Shown here one piece after another: positions 16,480-25,287 of a stretch of 35,591 nt of DNA (positions are counted from its first letter, which is position 1; every line of letters begins with the position of its first letter). The DNA comes from Planctomycetota bacterium (GTDB taxonomy: Bacteria; Planctomycetota; UBA11346): NCBI GenBank assembly GCA_027859175.1, contig JAQIBG010000318.1, forward strand, positions 1 through 35,591, given 5' to 3'. The notes beneath the pieces were generated by a model, which saw nothing but the letters and a program-made list of their open reading frames with translations, was not told where the DNA came from and did no database searches. The position numbers and the translations under genes were made by a program.

Positions 16480-17555
16480 CACAACACCTCCTTGAGCGTC
16501 GTAAGTTCGAGTCGAGCCGCATTGAGATCGGTCCAGCTCCGGTTGAAGGCCGGCGCCGTCTGCATCCAGGTGATATACGCGGTGCCGTCGGCAAGCATGG
16601 TGCAGCCAAGGTTGGTGTACTCGTGGTCCACCTCGCGCAGCAGGTCGCCGCAGCGAATCCAGCTGGCGCCGTGATCCCAACTCAGCGCCGCACTCAGCGC
16701 ATTGCGTTCACCGAAATGGTGATGATCAGGTTGATAGGCGCAGTCATTCCACAACAACAGCAGACCGTGCGAACCCGGCATGCGCCGCAGGCAGGTACAA
16801 CTCTCAGAGGCCTGTAGACCGCTGGTCCATACCGCCCCCCAACTCAGGCCGCGGTCGCAGGAGCGCGCCAGCAACACCGAACCCAGCTGACTACGGATGC
16901 TCATCAACAGGCTGCCGTCAGCGCAGCAGGCCACGCTCGGCTCCATCGCGCCGCGTAACGGCAGATCAAGCACGCCATCTCGACGTTGCCAGCTCAGGCC
17001 ATGGTCATCGCTCCAGGCCACGCCGACGCGGTTGTGCTGGGTGCCCTGATCGCCGTCGCCACCGTGAAACGGCACCAGCAAACGGCCATCGTCGAGCACC
17101 ACCAGGCTAGCAGCCCCACCTTGCAGCCACTGACCAGCAGAGCCCTGCCACACATCAGCACCCCGCTGCCAACTGCCGCCAGCATCGCTGCTGCGATAGC
17201 AGCGCATGGTGCCACTCGCGGGCGAATGGCATACCAAGGCGAGCAAGAGTAAGGCGCCATCCGCGGCGCGCGCCACGGCACAGCCGTGAACGTTTTGGTC
17301 GCCAGCATCGGGCCGCACCACCACCGCGGGGGCACTCCAGCTGCGGCCGCCGTCGGACGAACGACGTAGCATGCCCTCGGAGTAGCCATAGTCGCTGCTG
17401 TGTTGCTCGCTGACCTGATAAGCATGATAGGCGCACAGCAATGCACCCGAAGCACCCGAATCCAGCTCCAGCACCGTGGCGGTATCGTTGCGTGGATTCC
17501 CGGGGCCATGCGGCGCCACCGCCATTAACTCAAGCCCGTCACCAAGGGTGGTCAT
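16479..17555 (-). CDS. Sialidase-fold (BNR/Asp-box) protein
   Basis: The 358-residue protein contains at least five Asp-box-like repeats (SSDGGRSW, SSDAGGSW, SDDHGLSW, SCDRGLSW and SWDHGASW), spaced as the blades of a six-bladed beta-propeller. It lacks a signal peptide and is probably cytoplasmic. Its ATG overlaps the stop of the upstream aldolase remnant and its own stop overlaps the RraA start, both as TGATG, so the three are translationally coupled. It is a paralogue, in fold, of the gene at 14574-15662. Assigning it as a true sialidase would need the Arg triad, which I cannot confirm. Confidence 0.82.
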   Translation of the reverse strand: MTTLGDGLELMAVAPHGPGNPRNDTATVLELDSGASGALLCAYHAYQVSEQHSSDYGYSEGMLRRSSDGGRSWSAPAVVVRPDAGDQNVHGCAVARAADGALLLLALVCHSPASGTMRCYRSSDAGGSWQRGADVWQGSAGQWLQGGAASLVVLDDGRLLVPFHGGDGDQGTQHNRVGVAWSDDHGLSWQRRDGVLDLPLRGAMEPSVACCADGSLLMSIRSQLGSVLLARSCDRGLSWGAVWTSGLQASESCTCLRRMPGSHGLLLLWNDCAYQPDHHHFGERNALSAALSWDHGASWIRCGDLLREVDHEYTNLGCTMLADGTAYITWMQTAPAFNRSWTDLNAARLELTTLKEVL

Positions 17556-17743
17556 CAGATCGCCTCCATCGCCGTGGTCTGCTCATCACGCAAACCCACC
17601 AAGATACGCAAGGCGGCAATAGACACGAAGCCTCGGCCCAGGCCGCCGCTGGTCGCCACCCAGCGCGACGACGGGCTGACAACCAAGATTCCAAACACCG
17701 GGGTGCACTCGCTGAGGGCAGCCCGTAATTGCGTTCCGTTCAT
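17555..17743 (-). pseudogene. HpcH/HpaI aldolase remnant with internal deletion
   Basis: The 62-codon frame starts with LRAALSECTPVFGILVVSPS, the usual N-terminus of HpcH/HpaI (2-keto-3-deoxy sugar acid) aldolases. It then passes directly to GRGFVSIAALRILVGLRDEQ, which resembles the C-terminal strand and helix of the same family. Normal members are about 250 residues, so the catalytic middle, including the metal site, appears to be lost. A Shine-Dalgarno (AAGGAG, 9 nt upstream) and the TGATG overlap with the next gene are intact, so the short frame may still be translated and may serve only to couple translation of the BNR protein. Confidence 0.6.
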
Positions 17744-17854
17744 GGACCCCTGCTCCTTCAGCGCTCCGAGCCGTGACCACAAGCGCCACAGCGCCGAGTA
17801 GCCCACCCAAGTAGCCACATTCTAGCACAGAAAACTCAGTCGAATATGAGCTTA

Positions 17855-17883
17855 TTGACACCATGATAGCATTTTCGTAACCT
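17855..17883 (+). promoter_or_regulatory. Possible promoter of the AraC gene, start close to ATG
   Basis: A consensus -35 box TTGACA (17855-17860) is followed by a 17-bp spacer and TAACCT (17878-17883), a poor -10 match. Transcription from it would begin at about the ATG at 17891, giving a nearly leaderless mRNA. The -35 is perfect but the -10 is weak. Confidence 0.35.
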
Positions 17884-17890
17884 GATTGAG

Positions 17891-18796
17891 ATGAGCCAGC
17901 CAGAGCGCGATTTGTTAGCCTCCTGCTTGCTAGAACTGCGCGACCAGGTTGCAGACTTCGACCTCGTGCTCAGTGACGACAGTCTGCCCCCGCCACCACA
18001 GGCGGTCTGCCAAGGAACGCCGCGCCTGCACACGGTGCTCGGCGGCTGCAAGCGGCTGCGCACCGCCCAACACGGCGCCGCCCACAAGCTAGCCCTAACA
18101 CCCGGCACCTGGCTCTACACCACCCCCTACGGGTGGACCGAGTACGACTGGTCGTCGGTTGAGCGCACCTTTGCCATCACCGTTCACCACGGCTTCGTGC
18201 GCTACCTCTTGTTTGATCACGACGGCAGCTTTGACCGCAATCGTCACCCGCGCGCGCCCGACTACGTTTACCACAGCCCCGCACCGCTCTCGATTGCCGG
18301 CCGCCACCTCCTTGCTGCGCTCGACGCCCTGGCCCGCGGCACCAGCGCGCGCGCCACCACCGCGCACTTAGTGCTGCGCAGCCTGATCGACGTGCTGCTC
18401 GAACAAATTGAACACCAAGAAGCGAGTCCTGACCCCTCGCATGCCCTGTGGCACCGCGCCGTGGCCTACCTGCACGATCACGCGCAAGAGCCAATCGATA
18501 GGCGCGATGTCGCCGACGCGATGGGCCTGCATCCCAACTCACTCTCGCGCCTGTTCGCCAAACACGATGCCGAAGGGTTTCAGCAACGACTAACGCGGCT
18601 GCGTCTTGAGCACAGCCTCCTACTCCTGCGAGATCATGCACTGAGCCTGGAAACCATTGCCGCGCGCAGTGGTTTTGGCAGCGGCGCCAATTACTTCATC
18701 CGGGTTTTCAAACAGGCCTATGGCCTCACGCCAGGGCGCTACCGGGCCCTCCCGCAGGGCACGCCGCCGCCTACTCAGCGCGCGGCGGCACGATAA
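17891..18796 (+). CDS. AraC-family transcriptional regulator
   Basis: The protein has 301 residues. The C-terminal double HTH is clear: DRRDVADAMGLHPNSLSRLF and LETIAARSGFGSGANYFIRVF, ending with AYGLTPGRYRA. The N-terminal 190 residues form the sensing domain, with beta-rich segments (LHTVLGG, LTPGTWLYTTPYGWTEYDW) resembling a cupin core. The gene is divergent from the aldolase remnant-BNR-RraA operon and could control it. Its 3' end overlaps the convergent AraC gene by 22 bp, and both tails encode a GRYRA motif. The stated start uses the first ATG after the promoter candidate. Confidence 0.9.
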   Translation: MSQPERDLLASCLLELRDQVADFDLVLSDDSLPPPPQAVCQGTPRLHTVLGGCKRLRTAQHGAAHKLALTPGTWLYTTPYGWTEYDWSSVERTFAITVHHGFVRYLLFDHDGSFDRNRHPRAPDYVYHSPAPLSIAGRHLLAALDALARGTSARATTAHLVLRSLIDVLLEQIEHQEASPDPSHALWHRAVAYLHDHAQEPIDRRDVADAMGLHPNSLSRLFAKHDAEGFQQRLTRLRLEHSLLLLRDHALSLETIAARSGFGSGANYFIRVFKQAYGLTPGRYRALPQGTPPPTQRAAAR

Positions 18797-19638
18797 CGCC
18801 CTGGGGTCGTGCCATGGCTGCGCTTGAAGAGTCGAATCAAGCGATGCGGAATCAGGCCGCAACAGGCCGCTACCTCCTGCACCGGTATCTCGGTGTCACG
18901 CAAGAGGGCACGCGCGCGCTCCAAGCGCAACTCGGTCAGGTAGTGGTGAAAGCCATCGCTGCCGAACTGCTTAAACAGTCGCGTCACATGCCCGGGCGTA
19001 ATCCCAAGCGCAGCGGCCACCTCGCCGCGACCGATATCCCGGCCTAGGTTCTCGCTGATATAGCAGCACAGCATATCCCAGGTTCGCTCGGCCCGATTGG
19101 CCAGATTGGGTGGACGAGTCGAGTCGCGCACCATCTCAGTACAGGCCAAGCCGAGGGCGCCGCGGGCAACCTGCGGGAGCGCTGGATGGTCAGGGTCAGA
19201 CTGCACCAACTCGGACAGACACCGGACCTGATCCAGCACGACACTCGAGGGCGCACGCCCGGTATGGTACCAGATATCAGGAGCAGCGGCCGGCGATTGA
19301 TACCGCCGCAACGGCCGATGAAAGGCACGCATATAGCTGGGATACATGCACAGCGTAACCAGTTGATAGCGCCACTGGCCCACGCTGAGCAGCCACGCAC
19401 CGGCCGGCGCCACCAGCATGTCACCGGCCGCGAGCGACTGCTCCTGATAACATCCACCACGCGCCATGGCTAACACCCGGGTGCCGCCCAACACCAGCAC
19501 CAAACGCGGACCGAGCGCGAGCGCCGCACCTGCTGGAGCAGGCGCACTAGCATCACAGCCATAAACACGATGACATGCCTTTCCAGACATCAAACCATCT
19601 CTACGAAGCCACTTCAATTGATCCGACACCGAACTCAT
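18775..19638 (-). CDS. AraC-family transcriptional regulator
   Basis: The protein has 287 residues with a C-terminal double HTH (IGRGEVAAALGITPGHVTRL, then VQEVAACCGLIPHRLIRLFKRSHG and TTPGRYRAAAR). The N-terminal cupin-like half includes LVLVLGGTRVLAMARGGC and AAGDMLVAPAGAWLLSV. It is divergent from the FAD-dependent oxidoreductase, with 70 bp between the starts, and is the likely regulator of that gene. The ATG at 19638 lies 7 nt after a TATAAA box on the minus strand, so the transcript may be leaderless; a second ATG at 19590 is a shorter alternative. It overlaps the convergent AraC gene at the 3' end. Confidence 0.9.
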   Translation of the reverse strand: MSSVSDQLKWLRRDGLMSGKACHRVYGCDASAPAPAGAALALGPRLVLVLGGTRVLAMARGGCYQEQSLAAGDMLVAPAGAWLLSVGQWRYQLVTLCMYPSYMRAFHRPLRRYQSPAAAPDIWYHTGRAPSSVVLDQVRCLSELVQSDPDHPALPQVARGALGLACTEMVRDSTRPPNLANRAERTWDMLCCYISENLGRDIGRGEVAAALGITPGHVTRLFKQFGSDGFHHYLTELRLERARALLRDTEIPVQEVAACCGLIPHRLIRLFKRSHGTTPGRYRAAAR

Positions 19639-19673
19639 GTTTCTTTTTATACATTATGGCCACAGAAGGTCCA

Positions 19674-19702
19674 TTGCCGGCTCAAGGCCCGCTGGGCATA
19701 AT
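19674..19702 (+). promoter_or_regulatory. Putative promoter of the FAD oxidoreductase gene (near-leaderless)
   Basis: TTGCCG (19674-19679), a 17-bp spacer and CATAAT (19697-19702) precede the ATG at 19709 by only 6 nt. No Shine-Dalgarno sequence is seen before that ATG, which fits a leaderless mRNA. Confidence 0.45.
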
Positions 19703-19708
19703 CAACGC

Positions 19709-21376
19709 ATGACTACCAGCCACGCCTCGCACCCATACACCCCGCGCTTTGACCTTGTGGTCGTTGGTGCCACCCCCTCCGGCATAGCCGCCGCGATCCG
19801 CGCCGCGCGCTGTGGCCTGAGCGTGCTGCTGACCCAGCACAACGACCACATCGGCGGCATGTGCAGCAACGGTCTCGGCCAGTGGGACGCTCAGTCCGAC
19901 CATCGCCGCTGCGGTCTGTTTCGCGAAATTCTGCACCAGCTCGAACAGCATTACCAAAACACCGATGATGCCGGCCACGTCACCTACAATGTCGCCAATT
20001 ACCCAGTTGGCAGCTTCGCCTCCGGCACCATCGAAGCCCTGTTTGAACGAATGGTCGCCGCCGAACCGACAATCACCCTTGAGCGCAGCGTGATCCCCCT
20101 GGCGGTACAGCGCGAAGGGCGGCGCATCGTGGCCCTGACACTCGGCACCAAGGCCGGTGATCAGCTCAGCGAGGTGGTCGCCGACAGCTTCATCGACGCG
20201 ACCTACGAGGGCGACCTCCTCGCACTCGCCGGCGCCGCCTACCATGTTGGCCGCGAAGGCTTCGACGAGTACGGCGAGCCCCACGCCGGCCGCCTGTTCA
20301 CCGGCGCCACCGAGCCCGCGCCAGCGGCCGATGCCAGCGGCGGCGCACGGGTCAAACCCTATGGCCACGCCATGACGCAGTTCCACGACGCCAGCCCCCG
20401 CAGCGGCGACGGCGCGATCCAGGCCTACAATCTGCGCCCATGCCTCAGCAGCAACCCCGCCACGCGCCAACACCTCGACAGCCCACCCACCGGCTACGAA
20501 CGCGAACGCTACGTCAATTATATCCGCAAGTACCTGGTCATAAACAACCGCTGTGAAGGCACTGCCAGCTACAATTCGCCGATCCTACCCGGCGCCAACC
20601 ATGCCTACCCGGAAGCCGACTGGGCAACCCGCGACACGATCACCACGATGCACGCCGAGTTTGCCCTCGGGCTTATGTACTTCCTGCAAAACGATCCCAG
20701 CGTGCCCGATGATCAGCGCGAGCGACATCGTCACTGGGGCCTCGCCAGCAACGAATGGCAAGACAACGGCCACCTCCCCCATGAGATGTATGTGCGCGAA
20801 GCACGACGGCTACGCGGTCGACGCATCCTCACCGAGCATGATTTCACGGTGCCCCACGATGCGCTGCGGCCACCAGCCTTCGCCGACAGCATTTGCTTCA
20901 CCGACTGGTACATGGACAGCCACAGTTGCACCCACGACGGCACCTACGGCGCCGACCACAACTGCATCGACCGCTACCCCTTCGACGGCAAGCTTATCCT
21001 CACTGATCGTTTCCGCCCGGCGATGATCCCTTACGACAGCCTACTCCCGCAAGAACTCGACAATCTTATCGTTTCGGTGTGCATCAGCACCACCCACGTC
21101 GCCTGGGGCTCGGTGCGCCTCGAGCCGTGCTGGATCCACCTCGGCGAAGTGGCCGGCTATGCCGCCGCTCTGGCCAAGCGCGAGCGTTGCACGCCAGGCA
21201 CCCTCGCCGTCAGCACCTTGCAGCAGGCCCTTGTTGCCAGCGGCGCCTCGATCGCCTTCCTCAACAACAGCGAACGAATACTCGACGACCCACGCCGCGC
21301 CGAATGGGAACTCCAGGTCTGCCATGGCGAGCACACCAGCTTTGAAACCCCGATGACGCCCATAGAGAATCCCTAG
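19709..21376 (+). CDS. FAD-dependent oxidoreductase (FAD_oxidored type)
   Basis: The 555-residue protein opens with a Rossmann FAD-binding fold (FDLVVVGATPSGIAAAIRAA, then a GGMCSNGLG loop) and later has DSFIDATYEGDLLALAGA, the family's FAD-contact segment. The C-terminal part (SVCISTTHVAWGSVRLEPCW) matches the conserved end of the FAD_oxidored family often annotated, with little evidence, as xanthan lyase. Members in PVC bacteria cluster with polysaccharide genes. No signal peptide is present. The ATG at 19709 is chosen because the Rossmann fold starts soon after; the upstream frame to 19637 overlaps the AraC gene start. The reaction is unknown. Confidence 0.85.
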   Translation: MTTSHASHPYTPRFDLVVVGATPSGIAAAIRAARCGLSVLLTQHNDHIGGMCSNGLGQWDAQSDHRRCGLFREILHQLEQHYQNTDDAGHVTYNVANYPVGSFASGTIEALFERMVAAEPTITLERSVIPLAVQREGRRIVALTLGTKAGDQLSEVVADSFIDATYEGDLLALAGAAYHVGREGFDEYGEPHAGRLFTGATEPAPAADASGGARVKPYGHAMTQFHDASPRSGDGAIQAYNLRPCLSSNPATRQHLDSPPTGYERERYVNYIRKYLVINNRCEGTASYNSPILPGANHAYPEADWATRDTITTMHAEFALGLMYFLQNDPSVPDDQRERHRHWGLASNEWQDNGHLPHEMYVREARRLRGRRILTEHDFTVPHDALRPPAFADSICFTDWYMDSHSCTHDGTYGADHNCIDRYPFDGKLILTDRFRPAMIPYDSLLPQELDNLIVSVCISTTHVAWGSVRLEPCWIHLGEVAGYAAALAKRERCTPGTLAVSTLQQALVASGASIAFLNNSERILDDPRRAEWELQVCHGEHTSFETPMTPIENP

Positions 21377-21406
21377 AGCACGGCCGCAGTCTCCAGAGGA
21401 GGAACC

Positions 21407-21877
21407 CTACGGCATCAAATCAAAATCCGAGAAACCGCTTTGGCACATGTTACCGTCAGCATCGGTAATCCGCAGCCACGCACGTTGATCGGTGAGATCT
21501 GCAGGCAAGGCTGTGGTCCAGCGCCATGTATCAGCACGACCAGGGACCGGGGTTCCGGATACCCAAACGTCAGGTTCGTTGATTTCTATAGCGGCTTCGA
21601 CGGTCGTGACAGCTGCGGCCCCGGCATCACCAGTGATAGTGGCCTGGAAGGTGAAACCTTGCCCGGCAACGATGGCGCTGACTTCATCCACGCTGATGAG
21701 ATAGCCAGGAACCGCGCGGCTGCCGATGCTGGCAGCGGGTGGCGTGGAGCCGCCGTCTGTGCCATCGATTAATCCCGTTGACGTATTGTTGTCACCAGAA
21801 CCACAGGCGCTTGTAAAAAGAAAACTCAGGCTGCAGGCCACGGCAAGGACTTGCCTACGCAGCGATTGATTAGACAT
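21407..21877 (-). CDS. Small lipoprotein of unknown function
   Basis: The 156-residue protein has a lipoprotein signal (VLAVACSLSFLFTSAC, Cys near residue 25), a Gly/Thr-rich linker, and a beta domain with VSAIVAGQGFTFQATITG and a C-terminal DADGNMCQSGFSDFD. The pattern resembles a small Ig-like domain. The start at 21877 is chosen because GGAG lies 6 nt upstream; the ATG at 21889 overlaps the stop of the preceding GH74-like gene. It is the last gene of the sigma-FecR-GH74-like unit and probably sits on the cell surface with that large protein. Confidence 0.72.
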   Translation of the reverse strand: MSNQSLRRQVLAVACSLSFLFTSACGSGDNNTSTGLIDGTDGGSTPPAASIGSRAVPGYLISVDEVSAIVAGQGFTFQATITGDAGAAAVTTVEAAIEINEPDVWVSGTPVPGRADTWRWTTALPADLTDQRAWLRITDADGNMCQSGFSDFDLMP

Positions 21878-21888
21878 GACGGTCTCCA

Positions 21889-24800
21889 TTAGTTACCGGC
21901 AACAGGCGTGATAAGGTACTGCGAAAAGGTCGCCGTGGATAAGGTGCCTGATTTATGACTGGTTACTGCGAGACCGGCTTGGCTTGTTGTGGCCAAGTCA
22001 ATCGTGCGGGCCGCGACCTTGGTCCAGCTGGTGCCATTGCCTGAACTGTAGGCGGTAAACACGTTACCCCGTCGCGTTAGCTTCAGCCAGGCTGGCGCTT
22101 TCAGTTTGCGACCCGCGATGTGCGAACTTGAACCATCCGTGGTATCGCGGTATTGAAATGCGATGCCATTACTCGGCGTCACAAATACCGAGACATGGCG
22201 CGAGCCCACTGCCGTGCTTTCGCGCAACATGATGCCCGCCTTAGCCCAGGCGTTGGTGTTGCCTTGGGTATCGACCCGTACCACTACATCCACATTGCCC
22301 GTAATCGATTCGCTCATGTACTGGAAAGCATCTGCCTTATTCCAAACATCAGCACCTGCTCCCTGAATGGTATAGGATGAACCATCTCCCGTTGCCGAAC
22401 CCGTTGCACCAGGGCTGCCAATATCTTGAGCCGTTATCCCTGCAGGCAAACCAGACGTTACGGTTACCACAAAGGTCCGCTTGCTGCTCTTAGAACCGTC
22501 AGACACGGCAAGCGTTATGGTTGCCGTACCTACTTTTCCAGTTGCTGGGCTTACGCGCACGCTGCGATTTGCCCCGCTGCCACCAAGCACCACCTGAGCA
22601 AGGGGCACCAAGGTGGTATTGGAGGAGGATCTCGTCAGGGTTAAACTGGCGGCTGCGGTTTCTACATCGCCTATGGTGACGGCAAGATCTCCCGTATTGC
22701 CATTCATCACCACGCTTTGATTGGCAATGGAACTTATAGTGGGCTGATCATTAACGGCATTGACAGTCAGAACAAAACTTCGATTGGCGGTTAAGCCATC
22801 GGCATCGGTCACCGTAATCGTTACCGTTGCGGAACCGATTTTATTCGCCGCAGGACTTAAGGTCACCGTGCGATTGGCGCTAGACCAACCAAAGATAATA
22901 TTGGAGGTCGGCAACACATTCGTGTTCGAACTTGCCTTGCTTAACACCAAAGCATTCACTGCGGTTTCCGCATCACCAATAGTGAAGCTTATGGTCTTGG
23001 CGGTGTCTTCATTGGTGCTCTGATTCGCGATCGCTGCAATGGTCGGATTTTGATGTGATCCAGGGAGGGTCGTGTTGAAAAATCCACCGCCTCCGGTGCC
23101 AACCACAATTTTCCCTGCACGAAAGGGATCGAAGCTGACGTTGCTGCAGCGCCGCACGCCTATTCCCTCATTGATGGCTTCCCAGGTTGCTCCGCCGTCG
23201 TTACTGAGGTGCACACCAGTGGCTTGGCTGATATCCCGGAAGGGATGATCATTGGATACCATCACGAGCCTGTTCGGCTGCCGAGGATCGAAAGCAATAT
23301 CGCAGACAAATTCGCTGCTCATGAGGCGCGTCCACGTGCTGCCGTTGTAGCGCCATAATCCCCGTTGGTCGGTATCCGTGCGCCAGGAGGTAACGAAGAG
23401 AACGTCAGTCTCACTTGGGTGCAGAGCAATGCGTTGGGCACCAACGCTGCCAGTGGGGGATGCGGTACCCACGGCCTGCCAGGTGTCGCCTGCGTTGCTG
23501 GAGCGGAACACGCCGGTTTCCGTGGCTGCGTACACCAACTGGGAATCAGTGGGATGAACAACCACATCAGAAACCTTGTTCAGTGCATTCGAGACTGACC
23601 AGTTCTGGCTCGTGGTGCTGCGGTAAAGTTTCCCATCGATGGCGGCAAGAACCCGTCCGCTAGCCGCAGCCATGGCGGTACCACTTCCTGAGCTAGGGAG
23701 ACCTGAACCCGTAACGATGCGCCAGGTGCTGCCCGCATCGTCGGTGATGGCGACGCCGTTAAAGTTTCCAGATTGCCCGAGGAGCACCATGGCCGTGTCG
23801 GCGTCCACCCAACAACCCGCATAACTGCCGCCGAAACTCGGGGCATTACCCCCCTTGCGCCAGGTATCGCCGCCGTTGGTGGTAACGAGCAAGCTACCCC
23901 CATCCATGGCCATGGCCAACCAAGTGTCTTCTGTAAATGGATTTGCTTGAATATCTTTGCATACCAAACCGCTATAACCACGGCCGGTGAAGAAGCCGCC
24001 ACCGTGCACATCGTTAGCCATGTCTTGCCAAGTGGCTCCCGCATTGAAGCTGGCGGCGATCCAGCTTTCGTTGGCGAAGAGCACGGTGTCTGCGTTATTG
24101 GGATCAACACCCAACACCTTGCTGCCTGCGCCAGCGCTGTATGGGACCTCAGGTTTATTGCTGCCAGAAAGTATTTTCGTCCACGATGCGCCACTATTGT
24201 TAGAACGATAAACTGCGGAGCCACTCCAGCCCACATCAGAGGTGTAGAGCACGTTCGGCTGGGTGGGAACTATATTTAACGCGTGGTAACGGCTGCGACT
24301 ACTGGGATTGCTGTTAGCAACGCGGCCTAAGCCGGTATTAGCATCTTGCCAGCTCAGTCCAGCATCGGTGGATTTCCATACCCCGCCGATGCCGTCCCCC
24401 GATGACTCTGAGCTCAGAGAAACCCAGGCAATTTGGGCATCCGTGGGATGAGCCACCACCATGATGGCGGTGGGGTGGGGCAAGCCGGCGTTGTGAGTCG
24501 TCCAGCTTATTCCGCCGTCGGTGGAGCGATGGACCCCTCCTTGGCTGCTTGCCGCCAATAAATTTCCGTTTGCTTGCCAAGCGGCAGAACGCACGCCAGG
24601 CCCTTGGTTTTGCACCACACCAATGCGTTGCCATGCGAGGTTCTGCCAGTCGTTGGCGGAGGCATTAGCGGGAACCCGTGCTTCCCAAACTGAGCCCCAG
24701 TCAGGAGCTGTCTTCGTCTCGTGCCACGCACGTTTACTGCCTGAAAATGCTAACACATGCCAGGGGTCTTGTGGATCCACCAGTACCACTTCGATGGGCA

Positions 24801-25185
24801 CGGTGTAAGCCCAGGACTGCATGTCGGGCATGCCGCCGCGCACGATGGTCCAGTGTTCCCCGCCATCATGGGACACCGCAGGACCGGCCATGGTACCAGC
24901 CCACACGGTGTGTGCCTGGGTGGGATGGAAGGTGATATTGCCGACCTCAAAACAAGGGAGCTCCCCTCCCACTGAGCGCCAACTGAACCCACGGTCTGTG
25001 CTGAGACCAATGCCCAGCATGTCCCCACCCACAAGCCAACGCTTGCTGTCGTGGGGGCTCACCACGATGGAATCCATCTGGCCGCCTACGGACGGTTCGC
25101 GGAAGGCCTGCCACTGCACCTCGCTGCTCCACATACGCATAGGCAGAACAATGACGGCTAGGATAAGCAGCGTGCGTACGGGCAT
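21889..25185 (-). CDS. Large secreted beta-propeller protein (GH74/BNR-like) with cadherin-like repeats and a C-terminal lectin-like domain
   Basis: The 1098-residue protein starts with a signal peptide (PVRTLLILAVIVLPMRMWSS); AGGAG lies 7 nt before the ATG at 25185. Residues 30 to about 690 form GH74/VPS10-type repeats with many Asp boxes (STDRGFSWRS, STDGGISWTT, STDAGLSWQD, SNNSGASWTK, SNDGGATWE). Two tandem cadherin-like Ig repeats follow (each starting with a NQS sequence, about 95 residues), then a DUF1349/concanavalin-like domain (GNVDVVVRVDTQGN, KAGIMLRES). GH74 enzymes cut xyloglucan; the catalytic Asp pair could not be confirmed, so enzyme activity is open. It lies downstream of an ECF sigma/FecR pair and is its likely target. 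Confidence 0.8.
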   Translation of the reverse strand: MPVRTLLILAVIVLPMRMWSSEVQWQAFREPSVGGQMDSIVVSPHDSKRWLVGGDMLGIGLSTDRGFSWRSVGGELPCFEVGNITFHPTQAHTVWAGTMAGPAVSHDGGEHWTIVRGGMPDMQSWAYTVPIEVVLVDPQDPWHVLAFSGSKRAWHETKTAPDWGSVWEARVPANASANDWQNLAWQRIGVVQNQGPGVRSAAWQANGNLLAASSQGGVHRSTDGGISWTTHNAGLPHPTAIMVVAHPTDAQIAWVSLSSESSGDGIGGVWKSTDAGLSWQDANTGLGRVANSNPSSRSRYHALNIVPTQPNVLYTSDVGWSGSAVYRSNNSGASWTKILSGSNKPEVPYSAGAGSKVLGVDPNNADTVLFANESWIAASFNAGATWQDMANDVHGGGFFTGRGYSGLVCKDIQANPFTEDTWLAMAMDGGSLLVTTNGGDTWRKGGNAPSFGGSYAGCWVDADTAMVLLGQSGNFNGVAITDDAGSTWRIVTGSGLPSSGSGTAMAAASGRVLAAIDGKLYRSTTSQNWSVSNALNKVSDVVVHPTDSQLVYAATETGVFRSSNAGDTWQAVGTASPTGSVGAQRIALHPSETDVLFVTSWRTDTDQRGLWRYNGSTWTRLMSSEFVCDIAFDPRQPNRLVMVSNDHPFRDISQATGVHLSNDGGATWEAINEGIGVRRCSNVSFDPFRAGKIVVGTGGGGFFNTTLPGSHQNPTIAAIANQSTNEDTAKTISFTIGDAETAVNALVLSKASSNTNVLPTSNIIFGWSSANRTVTLSPAANKIGSATVTITVTDADGLTANRSFVLTVNAVNDQPTISSIANQSVVMNGNTGDLAVTIGDVETAAASLTLTRSSSNTTLVPLAQVVLGGSGANRSVRVSPATGKVGTATITLAVSDGSKSSKRTFVVTVTSGLPAGITAQDIGSPGATGSATGDGSSYTIQGAGADVWNKADAFQYMSESITGNVDVVVRVDTQGNTNAWAKAGIMLRESTAVGSRHVSVFVTPSNGIAFQYRDTTDGSSSHIAGRKLKAPAWLKLTRRGNVFTAYSSGNGTSWTKVAARTIDLATTSQAGLAVTSHKSGTLSTATFSQYLITPVAGN

Positions 25186-25201
25186 GATGGAACTCCTGGT
25201 T

Positions 25202-25218
25202 TCACTCCTAATGAGTGA
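25202..25218. repeat. Short inverted repeat upstream of the GH74-like gene
   Basis: TCACTC (25202-25207) and GAGTGA (25213-25218) are exact complements around a 5-nt loop, ending 17 bp before the ATG at 25185. It could be a small hairpin in the leader or a regulator site. The stem is only 6 bp. Confidence 0.3.
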
Positions 25219-25287
25219 GTCCAAAGCGAGAAACCATGCGTTGCTAGTTCGTGCGTTTCTTCAGCTGACTCACACAGAACGGAACGC

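Noticed and set aside
15700-16674. Long plus-strand open frame of 324 codons opposite the RraA and BNR genes
   Set aside because: It has no recognisable motif and is a mirror of high-GC codon use of the real genes, which show clear family motifs on the minus strand.
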